Shown here piece after piece: positions 14,087-22,953 of a stretch of 64,000 bases of DNA. Numbering within the stretch: position 1 is the first letter of the stretch; each line of letters begins with the position of its first letter. Source of the stretch: Cronobacter malonaticus LMG 23826 (lineage in GTDB: Bacteria; Pseudomonadota; Gammaproteobacteria; Enterobacterales; Enterobacteriaceae); contig NZ_CP013940.1 of the NCBI RefSeq assembly GCF_001277215.2, positions 1,674,001 to 1,738,000 of the forward strand, written 5' to 3'. Under the pieces are notes generated by a model. That model saw only the letters and a program-made list of their open reading frames with translations. It ran no database searches and was not told the origin of the DNA. Position numbers and translations under genes: made by a program.

Positions 14087-15430
14087 ATGACTGACAAATT
14101 AACACTGGCCGTCAACCATGCGTTGAACGATGCCAGGCTTGCGCGCGCCCGCATGATGATGGCTAACCCGTCTATGGGTCTGGATGCAAAACGCAGCACG
14201 GCGTGGTGCGAATATGGCTTCAAGGAAGATTTAGACTTCCATGACCTCTATAAGCTTTATCGCCGCGGCGGCATCGCTAACGGTGCTGTAAATAAGTTGG
14301 TATCCAACTGCTGGAAAAATAACCCTGAAGTCATTGAGGGTGATCCGGATGATGAATCACGCCAGGAATCGACGTGGGAGAAGTCCAGCAAAGAGCAGGT
14401 ATTTACGCACCGCTTCTGGCGCTCATTCGCTAAAGCCGATACGCGCCGACTGGTTGGTCGCTGGGCTGGCATCCTTCTGCACATCAAAGACAACAAGCGC
14501 TGGGATGAGCCGGTAGTAAAAGGCAGGGCGCTGCAAAAGATTACTCCAGCATGGGCCAGCGCACTGAAGGTTGCCAGTCGTGATAACAACGGCAATGTCA
14601 CTAAATGGCAGTACACAGAAGTGCAGCCTGACGGGAGTAGAGTTCAGCGCGATATCCACCCTGACCGAATCCTGATTATCGGTGATATGTCCGATGATGA
14701 GATCGGATTTCTGGAGCCTGGCTACAACGCAGCCGTAAGCCTCGAAAAGGTAGAGGGAGGTAGTGGGGAATCTTTCCTGAAGAACGCAGCACGCCAACTG
14801 AACGTCAATTTCGATAAAGAGATTAACTTCAGCAACCTCGCGTCACTTTATGGCGTTAGCGTCACAGAGCTGCAGGAGAAGTTCAATGAGGCTGCCGTAG
14901 AAGTTAACAGCGGCAATGATGTGCTTCTGACCACTCAAGGGGCATCTGTTACGCCTCTGGTAACTTCGGTTGCTGACCCTTCACCTACTTACGATGTAAA
15001 CCTGAAGACCTTTGCGGCATCGGTTGATATTCCCTCTCGCATTCTCGTTGGCAACCAGTCAGGCGAGCGCGCCAGCACGGAAGACCAGATTTACTTCAAC
15101 GCTCGTTGTCAGTCTCGGCGAGCAGAACTGTCATTCGATATTGAGGACATGGTGGACAAGCTGATAGACCTGCAAATCCTCAAACCGGTAGCGAAGTTCA
15201 GTATTATCTGGGATGACCTGAATGAACAGTCATCAGCCGACAAGCTGGATAGCGCCAGCAAAATGAGTGACATCAACCAGAAGACGCTGGCAACCGGAGA
15301 GCAGGTATTTACTGCTAACGAAATCCGCGTTGCTGCAGGATACGAGCCGCTTGGCGAACTGCTGACTGAGGATGAAGATGACCAAGAAAGCGAACAAGCC
15401 AGCGAAACCAGCGATACTGCCAGCCAATAA
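14087..15430 (+). CDS. Portal protein (DUF1073 type)
   Basis: 447 residues. RRGGIANGAVNKLVSNCWKN, the LVGRWAGILLHIKD strand, PDRILIIGDM and GNQSGERASTEDQIYFN follow the layout of DUF1073-type portal proteins. Portals form the dodecameric DNA channel at the head vertex. It follows the terminase genes and overlaps the MuF-like gene by 53 bases. The C-terminus is acidic and low-complexity. Confidence 0.85.
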   Translation: MTDKLTLAVNHALNDARLARARMMMANPSMGLDAKRSTAWCEYGFKEDLDFHDLYKLYRRGGIANGAVNKLVSNCWKNNPEVIEGDPDDESRQESTWEKSSKEQVFTHRFWRSFAKADTRRLVGRWAGILLHIKDNKRWDEPVVKGRALQKITPAWASALKVASRDNNGNVTKWQYTEVQPDGSRVQRDIHPDRILIIGDMSDDEIGFLEPGYNAAVSLEKVEGGSGESFLKNAARQLNVNFDKEINFSNLASLYGVSVTELQEKFNEAAVEVNSGNDVLLTTQGASVTPLVTSVADPSPTYDVNLKTFAASVDIPSRILVGNQSGERASTEDQIYFNARCQSRRAELSFDIEDMVDKLIDLQILKPVAKFSIIWDDLNEQSSADKLDSASKMSDINQKTLATGEQVFTANEIRVAAGYEPLGELLTEDEDDQESEQASETSDTASQ

Positions 15431-16340
15431 GCAAGACCCGACCGGTGTGGACAGGCTGGAGCGCGGCGCAATGCGCGAGTTCAGCAGACGGCTACGGAAA
15501 ATAGGAAAGGGGTACATAGAGTTACTTAACCGTATACCTTCAGAGCCAGCAGTAAACCAGCGCTACACCTTCCGCCTTGACCAGACACTTCTTTCCATGC
15601 TGCTTCAAAACGGTGAATCGCTCGTCGATGAAATTTTGTTGCAGGGTGGTGAGTTGAATCTGTGGTTCTGGCAGGACTACGTGTCTACGGCTTATCAGCG
15701 AGGAACGGCGCAGGAGTTTAGCAATCTGTCGCAGCAATCCCCGGCATACGCCGCCGACAGGGAAAGCATTGAGAAGATCCTGCTAAGTGACGCCTATCAG
15801 TCACGCTTGATACTTGTCAGGGCTCGCGAGTTTGAAGAGATGAAAGGCCTGAGCAATCAGGTTAAAGCCAATTTGTCTCGTGTGCTGACAGACGGTATCG
15901 GACGCGGACTGAATCCTCGTGACGTCGCCAGAAATATAACCGCGCAGACAGATATCGAGCGCAGCAGAGCCAACCGCATCGCACGTACGGAAATCACTAC
16001 CGCACTCCGGCGTGCGCGATGGGACGAACATGACCAGGCAAAAGATGATTTAGGCCTTAACGTCATGTTGCTTCATATGTCCGCTTTAAGCCCCACAACG
16101 CGACGCACACACGCTCTCAGGCACGGACACCTCTATACCTCGGATGAGGTCAGGGAGTGGTACAGCATCAACGGCAACGCGATTAACTGCAAATGCACAC
16201 AGGTCACCGTTCTGGTTGATGAGAAGGGCGTGCCGCTTAACTCCAGCGTTATCGATATTGCCAAAAAAGAGTTTGCCCAGACATGGGGCAAGCGCATGGC
16301 TGCGAATAAATCACATCACTGCTGCAAACACGCGGCATAG
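15378..16340 (+). CDS. MuF/SPP1 gp7-type head morphogenesis protein
   Basis: 320 residues. The C-terminal half has RSRANRIARTEITTALRRARWDEH, then a SPTTRRTHALRHG stretch and a terminal INCKCTQ, the conserved MuF domain. Minor head proteins of this type sit near the portal and can be ejected with DNA. ATG 15378 has GAGG six bases upstream, better placed than ATG 15372. Confidence 0.85.
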   Translation: MTKKANKPAKPAILPANKQDPTGVDRLERGAMREFSRRLRKIGKGYIELLNRIPSEPAVNQRYTFRLDQTLLSMLLQNGESLVDEILLQGGELNLWFWQDYVSTAYQRGTAQEFSNLSQQSPAYAADRESIEKILLSDAYQSRLILVRAREFEEMKGLSNQVKANLSRVLTDGIGRGLNPRDVARNITAQTDIERSRANRIARTEITTALRRARWDEHDQAKDDLGLNVMLLHMSALSPTTRRTHALRHGHLYTSDEVREWYSINGNAINCKCTQVTVLVDEKGVPLNSSVIDIAKKEFAQTWGKRMAANKSHHCCKHAA

Positions 16341-16356
16341 ACAAGAGTAATCACCC

Positions 16357-17631
16357 ATGACAATGCAGGTTAACGTCACCACAAAGGTGAACAGCCAGTC
16401 TATTCGCCGTGAAACGTATAACGGGCGCGAACATCTGGTTCTCCCCAGCTATACGCTGCCGGCTAACGTAGTAATGAACGGTGGTCTTTACCCCGCATCA
16501 GAAATCGACGCGCACTATCAGGGGCTGGAAGGCACTCTGGCACCATTGGGTCACCCAACGGTCAATGGTCAGTTTGTATCAGCTTTCTCGCCTGAGGGAA
16601 TCAACGTAGGCCACATCGGCGCATGGAACCGCAACGTGAAGAAATCCGGCAATCGGGTTTATGCGGAGAAATGGGTTGATGTTCAGGTTGCTAATCAGAG
16701 TGAGGGCGGGCGTGAACTGCTGGAGCGCGTTGCAGCGATTGAACGCGGCGATGATGTACCACCAATTCATACCAGTGTTGCAGTATTTCTCGACCAGCTT
16801 GAGGCGAGCGAGCAACAGAAGTCTCAGGGCATTGAATGGGTCGCCAAAATCAACGCAATGGACCATGACGCCATCCTCCTTCATGAAGTCGGTGCGGCAC
16901 AGCCAGAGCAGGGCGTTGGTCTGATGGTTAACGCTGACCAGGCAAAGTCCATCAAAACCAACTCTGGCGCACTGGTAGGCGAGTCCTACCGCGAACGTGA
17001 ACGCCGCCTTGAGAAAGCTGCCCGCGACAAATTTGCGACCGGGCCTGACGATTACGCATGGATTGCTGACTTTACCGATTCACAGGCGATTGTCATCCGT
17101 AACGGCGGTGATGCACAGGTGTACGGGTATAACAGTGATGGTGGGCAGATCACCTTCGACGACACCGGCACCAAAGTAACGCGCCAGGAGTCGTGGGTCG
17201 CAATTGTAGCCAACAAATTCAAATCTCTTTTCACACCGCAGGATGCTCCTGCAACAAACCATAAAACGGAGGGCGACATGCCTTTAACCAAAGAAGAACT
17301 GGAACAAATCGGCAGCATGATTGGTGAGGCTGTGGCTACCAATACGGAGAAGGCAATTAAGCCGCTTTCCGAGAAGGTTGAAGCGCTACAGGCCAACCAG
17401 GAAAAGCTGACAGAAACCCTGACCGCCAACTCTCGGGCTGAAGAACAGACCAAGCGCGCCGCAGTAGCCGCTAAGCATGGCGAGGTCGTAGCTAACGCGC
17501 TGTCAGGCGAAGCGCTCGATGCAATGTTTAAATCTCTGGGCGAAGCCGCTCCGCTGGGTACTAACTCTGCACAGAACCAGGCAGAAACCGGCGCGCCTGA
17601 TTACAAAACCTACTTTGGAGGTGCTGCGTAA
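16357..17631 (+). CDS. DUF2213-type prohead protease/scaffold
   Basis: 424 residues. Residues 1-190 (LVLPSYTLPANVVMNGGLYP, GLEGTLAPLGHPTVNG, ILLHEVGAA) fit the DUF2213 head protein family, thought to be a prohead protease. The last about 115 residues are a helical, Glu/Lys-rich scaffold-like region (KAIKPLSEKVEALQANQEKL). A separate start may exist at 17278. Confidence 0.8.
   Translation: MTMQVNVTTKVNSQSIRRETYNGREHLVLPSYTLPANVVMNGGLYPASEIDAHYQGLEGTLAPLGHPTVNGQFVSAFSPEGINVGHIGAWNRNVKKSGNRVYAEKWVDVQVANQSEGGRELLERVAAIERGDDVPPIHTSVAVFLDQLEASEQQKSQGIEWVAKINAMDHDAILLHEVGAAQPEQGVGLMVNADQAKSIKTNSGALVGESYRERERRLEKAARDKFATGPDDYAWIADFTDSQAIVIRNGGDAQVYGYNSDGGQITFDDTGTKVTRQESWVAIVANKFKSLFTPQDAPATNHKTEGDMPLTKEELEQIGSMIGEAVATNTEKAIKPLSEKVEALQANQEKLTETLTANSRAEEQTKRAAVAAKHGEVVANALSGEALDAMFKSLGEAAPLGTNSAQNQAETGAPDYKTYFGGAA
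17278..17631 (+). CDS. Possible nested scaffold protein (internal in-frame start)
   Basis: An ATG at codon 308 of the DUF2213 gene is preceded by GGAGGGCGAC, a stronger ribosome site than that of the full gene. The 117-residue product would equal the helical C-terminal part. Lambda makes Nu3 from inside gene C in the same way; here this is inference from the ribosome site. Confidence 0.45.
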   Translation: MPLTKEELEQIGSMIGEAVATNTEKAIKPLSEKVEALQANQEKLTETLTANSRAEEQTKRAAVAAKHGEVVANALSGEALDAMFKSLGEAAPLGTNSAQNQAETGAPDYKTYFGGAA

Positions 17632-18083
17632 TGGCACGTTATCGTCGAATCAATATTGACGGTCAGTCGCTGTACAAGACCGAAACCCGAGTGGTCGCTG
17701 CTGATACCCTGCCGGGAACTGCAGTAGTCATTAATGGCGACAACGAGTTTGCACAAGCAACTGCTCTGACTGGTCGTCTCTACATCGTTGAAACCGGTTA
17801 TCACCAGGGCCTGACCGTTAATGAGCCAATCCCTGCCGGTGATTCTGCCGTCGGCAACTATCTGGAGGAGGGTCGCGAACTGGCGCTACGGTGTGCTGCT
17901 GGCACCTACGCAAAAGATGACCCGATCAAGCTTGGCACTAATGGTCAGTTCACCAAAGCGACCGCCGACACTGACTCAGTGATTGGCTACAGCCAGGATG
18001 ACGCCACCATCGCCGCCAGTACTACCGATTTAATCCGCGTACGCGCTCGCGTAGGCACCGTTGCCGCAGCAGCTGGCGCTTAA
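17631..18083 (+). CDS. Capsid decoration-like protein
   Basis: 150 residues, beta-rich, lying between protease/scaffold and major capsid, where head decoration/cement proteins are encoded. Segments such as AGDSAVGNYLEEGRELALRC and VIGYSQDDATIAAS fit DUF2190-like decoration proteins. GGAGGTG precedes the start. Confidence 0.65.
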   Translation: MARYRRINIDGQSLYKTETRVVAADTLPGTAVVINGDNEFAQATALTGRLYIVETGYHQGLTVNEPIPAGDSAVGNYLEEGRELALRCAAGTYAKDDPIKLGTNGQFTKATADTDSVIGYSQDDATIAASTTDLIRVRARVGTVAAAAGA

Positions 18084-18097
18084 TCAGGAGAATAAGA

Positions 18098-19195
18098 ATG
18101 TATTTTACCGCTGAAACACTGGCTGCTAACAGCCGACTGCGCGGACACTGGAACGAGCTGTGGGCTAACCGCAACATCTTCAATCAACAGCATGACATGA
18201 TGGTTAATGCCTACCGACCAAGCATGACCGCAGAAATGCTGGCGGCTAACGCTGTTGGCGGTTTTACCCGCGAATTCTGGGCTGAGATTGATCGCCAGAT
18301 TATCCAGATGCGCGATCAGGAAGACGGCATGGAAATTATCAACGATCTTCTGGCTGTCCAGACCGTACTGCCTATCGGCAAAACCGCGAAGCTCTACACC
18401 GTTTCCGGTGATATTGCTGATGACGTATCAATCAGCATTGATGGTCAGGCACCATATTCCTTCGACCACACCGAATACGGCGGCGATGGCGACCCTATTC
18501 CGGTGTTCACCGCAGGTTATGGCGTTAACTGGCGTCACGCTGCAGGCCTGAGCACTGTTGGTATTGACCTGGCGCTGGACTCGCAGGCGGCCAAGATGCG
18601 CAAGTTCCACAAAAAGCGCGTCGGGTACTACCTGAATGGCGATGACAGCATTTCTGTCGATGGCTACAAAGGTCAGGGCATCCGTAACCACCGAAACACT
18701 GCGAAGATTAACCTCGGCAGCGGCGCTGGCGGCGCGAATATCGACCTGACTACGGCCTCACCGGCTGACATGCTGGCATTCTTCGGCCCGACTGGTGCTT
18801 TTGGCCTGACTGCTCGCCGTAACAAAGTTGCTGCCTATGATGTTCTGTGGGTGAGTGCTGAGATTTGGGCAAACATGTCCAAACCATACCTCATCAACGT
18901 AAACTCCGGCAGCAACGCTCTGGTAAGCGGGACTGTGGCTGATGCGATCTCTCGCTTCATTCCTGCCAAGGAAATCCGCCCGACCTTCGCGCTAAGCGGC
19001 AATGAGTTCTTCGGATATCAGCGTCGCCAGGACGTAATTTCACCGCTGGTAGGCATGGCTGTTGGCGTAGTTCCGCTGCCGCGTCTGATGCCGCAGAGCA
19101 ATTACAACTTCCAGATCATGTCTGCAGAAGGCTTGCAGATTAAGAAGGACGGCGAAGGCCTGTCTGGTGTGGTTTACGGCGCTAATCTGGCATAA
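18098..19195 (+). CDS. Major capsid protein
   Basis: 365 residues beginning MYFTAETLAANSRLRGHWNE, with GLSTVGIDLALDSQAAKMRKFHKKRVGYYLNGD and DVLWVSAEIWANM; size, position after the decoration gene and these segments fit a HK97-fold major capsid protein. No cleaved delta domain is present, in line with a separate scaffold. AGGAG upstream. Confidence 0.85.
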   Translation: MYFTAETLAANSRLRGHWNELWANRNIFNQQHDMMVNAYRPSMTAEMLAANAVGGFTREFWAEIDRQIIQMRDQEDGMEIINDLLAVQTVLPIGKTAKLYTVSGDIADDVSISIDGQAPYSFDHTEYGGDGDPIPVFTAGYGVNWRHAAGLSTVGIDLALDSQAAKMRKFHKKRVGYYLNGDDSISVDGYKGQGIRNHRNTAKINLGSGAGGANIDLTTASPADMLAFFGPTGAFGLTARRNKVAAYDVLWVSAEIWANMSKPYLINVNSGSNALVSGTVADAISRFIPAKEIRPTFALSGNEFFGYQRRQDVISPLVGMAVGVVPLPRLMPQSNYNFQIMSAEGLQIKKDGEGLSGVVYGANLA

Positions 19196-19205
19196 GGGAT
19201 AAATC

Positions 19206-19502
19206 ATGGCTGATAAATACGAAGTAACACGTCCTTGGCATGGTGTCTCTTTAGGCGATGTGGTTGAACTGGAAAACCTGCACCCTTCGTTGAAAGCTCA
19301 TGTCCGTAAGCTTTCCGGTAAGGCGTCAGCAGAGCTGACTCCGACTACTCCTGATGCATCTACCGATAAGCAGGCCCGCAAGCAGGCTATCACCCAGCGA
19401 CTTGATGATCTTGGCATTGAGTACAAAGGCAATATGGGCGTCGACAAGCTCGCAGACCTTCTGCCAGATGGCGAGCTGGATAAGCTTTTCCCTGCTGAGT
19501 AA
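19206..19502 (+). CDS. Head protein with C-terminal HeH/LEM-like domain
   Basis: 98 residues. The last 40 (AITQRLDDLGIEYKGNMGVDKLADLLP) resemble the HeH/LEM DNA-binding helix-extended-loop-helix fold found in small phage head proteins. Immediately after the capsid gene and before a terminator. Confidence 0.65.
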   Translation: MADKYEVTRPWHGVSLGDVVELENLHPSLKAHVRKLSGKASAELTPTTPDASTDKQARKQAITQRLDDLGIEYKGNMGVDKLADLLPDGELDKLFPAE

Positions 19503-19505
19503 CAT

Positions 19506-19526
19506 CCGCCTCGATGGCGGTTTTTT
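19506..19526 (+). terminator. Intrinsic terminator after the capsid genes
   Basis: CCGCC-TCGAT-GGCGG followed by six T residues. Confidence 0.7.
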
Positions 19527-19560
19527 ATGCCCTCTGCGGAGGGCTATATCTGAGGTCAGC

Positions 19561-19962
19561 ATGATAACCACAGCACAGGCGAAGGAATACCTATCGTCGG
19601 TCGGCATCACGCTGCCCGACTTTATTCTTGACGCGCTGATTGAGCAGGTGAACAGCATTCAGGAATGCCTTGATGCTCATTACCCACCTGCGACAGCGCT
19701 GCTAATTCAGATGTATTTGTTAGGACTGATGGGGCTGGGGCAGGGCGATCGCTATATCAGCTCTCAGACAGCCCCGTCAGGTGCCTCAAGGTCGTTTCGA
19801 TATCAGTCGTTTGCGGATCGGTGGTCAGGCTCTCTGTCCTTACTGCGAGGGCTTGATAAGTATGGCTGTGCAACCTCGCTGATTCCCCCAGACCCCAGCA
19901 ATAAGGCTTTTGCAGGAATCTGGATAGGGAAAGGTGGATGCATGTGTAACGGTGAACGCTAA
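19561..19962 (+). CDS. Head-completion/adaptor protein candidate
   Basis: 133 residues. Helical N-terminus (TTAQAKEYLSSVGITLPDFILDALIEQVNSIQECLDA) like gp6/gp15-type connector proteins. First gene after the capsid group and before other joining proteins. The frame is open further upstream, but ATG 19561 fits the intergenic terminator. Confidence 0.6.
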   Translation: MITTAQAKEYLSSVGITLPDFILDALIEQVNSIQECLDAHYPPATALLIQMYLLGLMGLGQGDRYISSQTAPSGASRSFRYQSFADRWSGSLSLLRGLDKYGCATSLIPPDPSNKAFAGIWIGKGGCMCNGER

Positions 19963-20132
19963 TGACGTGGATATCCGTTAAAAATCGACTCCCGCGGTCA
20001 TTCGAGCGCGTATGGGTACTTACTGACACAGGTCGGCAGACAACCGGATACGTTAAATCGGATGGGGAGTGGTTTATCAACTGCCCGCGCATCCGGGAGA
20101 GTGGTGCGAAGGTGCTGCGCTGGAGGGAATAA
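19962..20132 (+). CDS. DUF551-like small protein, 56 aa
   Basis: WISVKNRLPRSFERVWVLTD followed by GEWFINCPRI and LRWRE is the DUF551 pattern (WIxVxxRLP, VLV, W-x-P). One-base overlap with the preceding stop. Odd inside a head-tail joining cluster, since DUF551 proteins usually lie in early regions. Confidence 0.6.
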   Translation: MTWISVKNRLPRSFERVWVLTDTGRQTTGYVKSDGEWFINCPRIRESGAKVLRWRE

Positions 20133-20134
20133 GA

Positions 20135-20485
20135 ATGTCAGAGTTGGCCCGCTGGTCATACACCGGCAAAGCGACGTTCTGGAAGCGACTGGAAGGCCAG
20201 AATGACTATGGTGATCCGTTGGGTTTCGCAGCTCCGGTGGTCATCGATTGCGGATATGAAGGTGGGTTAAGCAAGCGGCTCGGCGACATAGGCGCTGAGC
20301 GGGTTGTTAAAAACACGTTCTGGACTGAGTACGCCCTGGCGGACACCGGCGATTACATACTGATTGGCATATCCACCGAACCCGATCCGCTGGTGGCAGG
20401 CGCAGATGAAGTGATGCAAGCGGTGCGGTTTGAAGACACCTTCGACCGTCTTGTTGATGACTGGGCCATTATCACAGGGGCATAG
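20135..20485 (+). CDS. Head-tail joining protein candidate
   Basis: 116 residues, beta-rich (KATFWKRLEGQNDYGDPLGF, then NTFWTEYALADTGDYILIG), of the size and position of head-closure proteins. ATG 20135 follows GGAGG; the longer frame from 20069 overlaps the DUF551 gene. Confidence 0.6.
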   Translation: MSELARWSYTGKATFWKRLEGQNDYGDPLGFAAPVVIDCGYEGGLSKRLGDIGAERVVKNTFWTEYALADTGDYILIGISTEPDPLVAGADEVMQAVRFEDTFDRLVDDWAIITGA

Positions 20486-20486
20486 C

Positions 20487-20948
20487 GTGGGCGTAAAAGT
20501 TAATGGTATTCCTCAGGTCGTCATGAAGTTGAATAAATTCGTGAAGAACACTGATAAAAAGGCCATCCGCGCGATTTATATGGCGCTCGATGTGGTTGCC
20601 GCTGACGCAGCGCTAATGACGCCAATCGACACCTCCAATCTCGTTAACTCCCAGTTTAAGGATGTGGACTTGAGCGGCGTCCGCATTACCGGAAAGATCG
20701 GTTACTCGGCTGCATATGCGCTCTACGTCCACAACGCATCCGGCAAGCTTAAGGGCAAGCCGCGTGCCCACTTCGGTAAAACCAGCAACCGTTCCGCTGT
20801 GGGACCGCAGAAACCGAAAGAGTTTGGCGGCGGTACCGGGCAAGGCAACTACTGGGACCCGGGCGGCGAACCTCAGTTCCTGGTAAAAGCGATGAACAAC
20901 AACAAAGAGATCATTAATGACATCTTCAGCAAGGAGCTTAAGCCATGA
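20487..20948 (+). CDS. HK97 gp10-like tail completion protein
   Basis: 153 residues; TPIDTSNLVNSQFK and GKIGYSAAYALYVHNASG, then PQFLVKAM, are hallmarks of the HK97 gp10/SPP1 gp16-like family acting at the neck. GTG start at 20487 with AGGGG upstream; overlaps the next gene by four bases. Confidence 0.75.
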   Translation: MGVKVNGIPQVVMKLNKFVKNTDKKAIRAIYMALDVVAADAALMTPIDTSNLVNSQFKDVDLSGVRITGKIGYSAAYALYVHNASGKLKGKPRAHFGKTSNRSAVGPQKPKEFGGGTGQGNYWDPGGEPQFLVKAMNNNKEIINDIFSKELKP

Positions 20949-21325
20949 AGCCACCAATGTACGAAAGGGTGAAAAACATGCTCACCAGTGCAGGCCTGAC
21001 GGATGGCTATAAGGTGCAGATGCTTCTTTTTGTCGATAGCGGAAAGCCTGCCGAAGCCTTTCTTGTTTTTCGTCCTGCCGGGGGCACGACAATTCGCGAT
21101 GACCTGGCGTCGGATTACTACGTCGAGGCGCTGCTGATAGGCGCAAAAGAAAATCTTCGGGCGGCAACCGGGCGGATGCTTGAAATCATCGACTACGTTC
21201 AAGGCAACCCCACCGCTGACGAGTGCGTGAACTACATCGAGTGCATGGGAATCCCATCACCGACACTGTCCGCTGAGGGTCGGCCGATATTCACGATTCG
21301 CTTTCGCTGCGTTTACGGCGATTAA
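20945..21325 (+). CDS. Tail terminator protein candidate
   Basis: 126 residues, placed directly before the tail tube gene. ATGRMLEIIDYVQGNPTADE and a C-terminal beta strand (PIFTIRFRCVYGD) fit gpU-like tail terminators that cap the tube. Coupled to the gp10-like gene. Confidence 0.6.
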   Translation: MKPPMYERVKNMLTSAGLTDGYKVQMLLFVDSGKPAEAFLVFRPAGGTTIRDDLASDYYVEALLIGAKENLRAATGRMLEIIDYVQGNPTADECVNYIECMGIPSPTLSAEGRPIFTIRFRCVYGD

Positions 21326-21342
21326 ACTTTTCCCAACCAACA

Positions 21343-21366
21343 GGCTGCCATCAGGCGGCCTTTTTT
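21343..21366 (+). terminator. Intrinsic terminator before the tail tube gene
   Basis: GGCTGCC-ATCA-GGCGGCC with six T residues. Confidence 0.7.
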
Positions 21367-21382
21367 ATTTGAGAGGTAACAC

Positions 21383-22138
21383 ATGCAAGGCTGTGCTAAT
21401 GACTTTGGCAAGCTGATCGGGAAAGTAGCTGTGCTCCGCATGGCCTTAGGCTGCCCCGACACTGTGCCAGCGCTTTCGGAATGGAAGCGTCTCGGCGCTA
21501 TGACGACAAAGGGTTTCGACTACTCAATGAACACCGTCACTTCGGAAGCGGATGATTCAAAAGGGCTGGTAGAGAACCTCGTCAATAACATGGACTTTAC
21601 TATTTCTGGCGATGGTGAGTTCCGTAAAAAGGATAAGGGTAGTGAATTTGGCGCCATTCGCATGGCGAAGTACATTTTCGACGAAGTGCAGGCTGGCCGA
21701 CAGCCAACCGTCTGGGTGCGTTTCGATTTCGCAGGCGAAGATGCAGGCACTTACATCATGGGGTATTTCAACACCACTTCATGGTCAGGTGACTTTGGCA
21801 CCAGCGATATTTCCACCTATTCCGGTGAGTGGAAGGTTTACGACGCAGATACCGTGGTGTTTAACATCGCCGATCCAATCGCCGCAACTGGCGTAAGCGT
21901 GACCCCTGCTACTGCCTCGCTGGTGGAAGGGTCAACGCAACAGCTCAGCGCCATGATTGCACCGAACGATGCCACCAACAAATCGGTAACCTGGGAAAGT
22001 TCCGCTCCGGCTATCGCGACGGTCAGCACCACAGGCCTGGTTACAGCAGTCAGCGAGGGTACGGCAACAATCACCGCCACCACCGCTGACGGCGGCTTTA
22101 CTGACACCTGTGCAGTAACAGTGACCGAAGCCCCGTAA
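21383..22138 (+). CDS. Major tail tube protein with C-terminal Ig-like (Big_2) domain
   Basis: 251 residues. Residues 1-165 form the tube domain (GFDYSMNTVTSEADDSKGLVENLV, DFTISGDGEF); residues about 170-248 are a Big_2 repeat (VSVTPATASLVEGSTQQLSA, VTWESSAPAIATVSTTGLVT). Such Ig domains project from the tail and may bind cell-surface carbohydrate weakly (established for phage tails in general). Confidence 0.88.
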   Translation: MQGCANDFGKLIGKVAVLRMALGCPDTVPALSEWKRLGAMTTKGFDYSMNTVTSEADDSKGLVENLVNNMDFTISGDGEFRKKDKGSEFGAIRMAKYIFDEVQAGRQPTVWVRFDFAGEDAGTYIMGYFNTTSWSGDFGTSDISTYSGEWKVYDADTVVFNIADPIAATGVSVTPATASLVEGSTQQLSAMIAPNDATNKSVTWESSAPAIATVSTTGLVTAVSEGTATITATTADGGFTDTCAVTVTEAP

Positions 22139-22146
22139 ACAGTACA

Positions 22147-22168
22147 AAAGGCACCGAATGGTGCCTTT
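22147..22168 (+). terminator. Weak terminator or hairpin after the tail tube gene
   Basis: AAAGGCACC-GAAT-GGTGCCTTT, a nine-base-pair stem with only three T residues, so possibly attenuating the chaperone gene against the abundant tube gene. Confidence 0.5.
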
Positions 22169-22191
22169 GATAGTGCTTATGGAGATGTCAG

Positions 22192-22881
22192 ATGATTCCT
22201 TTAACAGACCTGGGCGAAGTGGTGCTGAGTGACCGCGATGAGCGGGGGAATGACTATCTTCTCCGGCCCTCGTTCGCTGCTATGACGCGCATCGGAACCG
22301 GGGAAGAGATAGTTCGCGTTTATGCCACGATTCACGGTGTGGAGGTGCAGAACCTGCTGGCTCAGTGCGCAGCGCACCTCGGCGGGATTCCCTCCTGGCT
22401 TAACCCGCAGCTCTACCGGATCGCTGATAAGGTTCTGAAAGCAGCAATGCAGGTCTTGCAGGCCTGTTGTGATGATGACCTTACGCCAATGATCGGGGAG
22501 TGGAAGGGCTGGTCACGCTATATCGTTTACCGACCGGGAAAGCTGAGCCGCAATGACATCATCGTGATTGCGCAGCATCTGATGACGCACGGGATAATTG
22601 GCAAAGCCAGGGTTCGCAAGTTGCAGCGGCATGAAACGAACGAAACCACCAAAGAATTCAATGCGGTTGAGTACATCAACGCGGCGCGAACTCACTTTGG
22701 GCTTACGGCTGAAGAAGCCGCACGGCTTACGATGACCGAATTTGCCCTGTTGCTTAACGCAAAATACCCGAACCAGAAAGGCCTTACCCGCGAAGAGTAT
22801 GACCAGGTGATGGACGAAGATGAGCGTCGATGGCAGGAGATGATGGAGCGAGAAATGACCACACCTCGTTCGGCTGCATGA
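22192..22881 (+). CDS. Tail assembly chaperone candidate
   Basis: 229 residues between tail tube and tape measure. DLGEVVLSDRDERGNDYLLRPSFAAMTRIGTGEEI resembles siphovirus chaperones; the C-terminus is rich in Glu/Met. No separate second chaperone frame was found, so a programmed frameshift product is not evident. Confidence 0.6.
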   Translation: MIPLTDLGEVVLSDRDERGNDYLLRPSFAAMTRIGTGEEIVRVYATIHGVEVQNLLAQCAAHLGGIPSWLNPQLYRIADKVLKAAMQVLQACCDDDLTPMIGEWKGWSRYIVYRPGKLSRNDIIVIAQHLMTHGIIGKARVRKLQRHETNETTKEFNAVEYINAARTHFGLTAEEAARLTMTEFALLLNAKYPNQKGLTREEYDQVMDEDERRWQEMMEREMTTPRSAA

Positions 22882-22953
22882 TTTTGATTAATCATCTGCT
22901 CTGCCCATTAACTGATATGATTTAATGTATTCATTAAGGGATAGGGTAACAAA

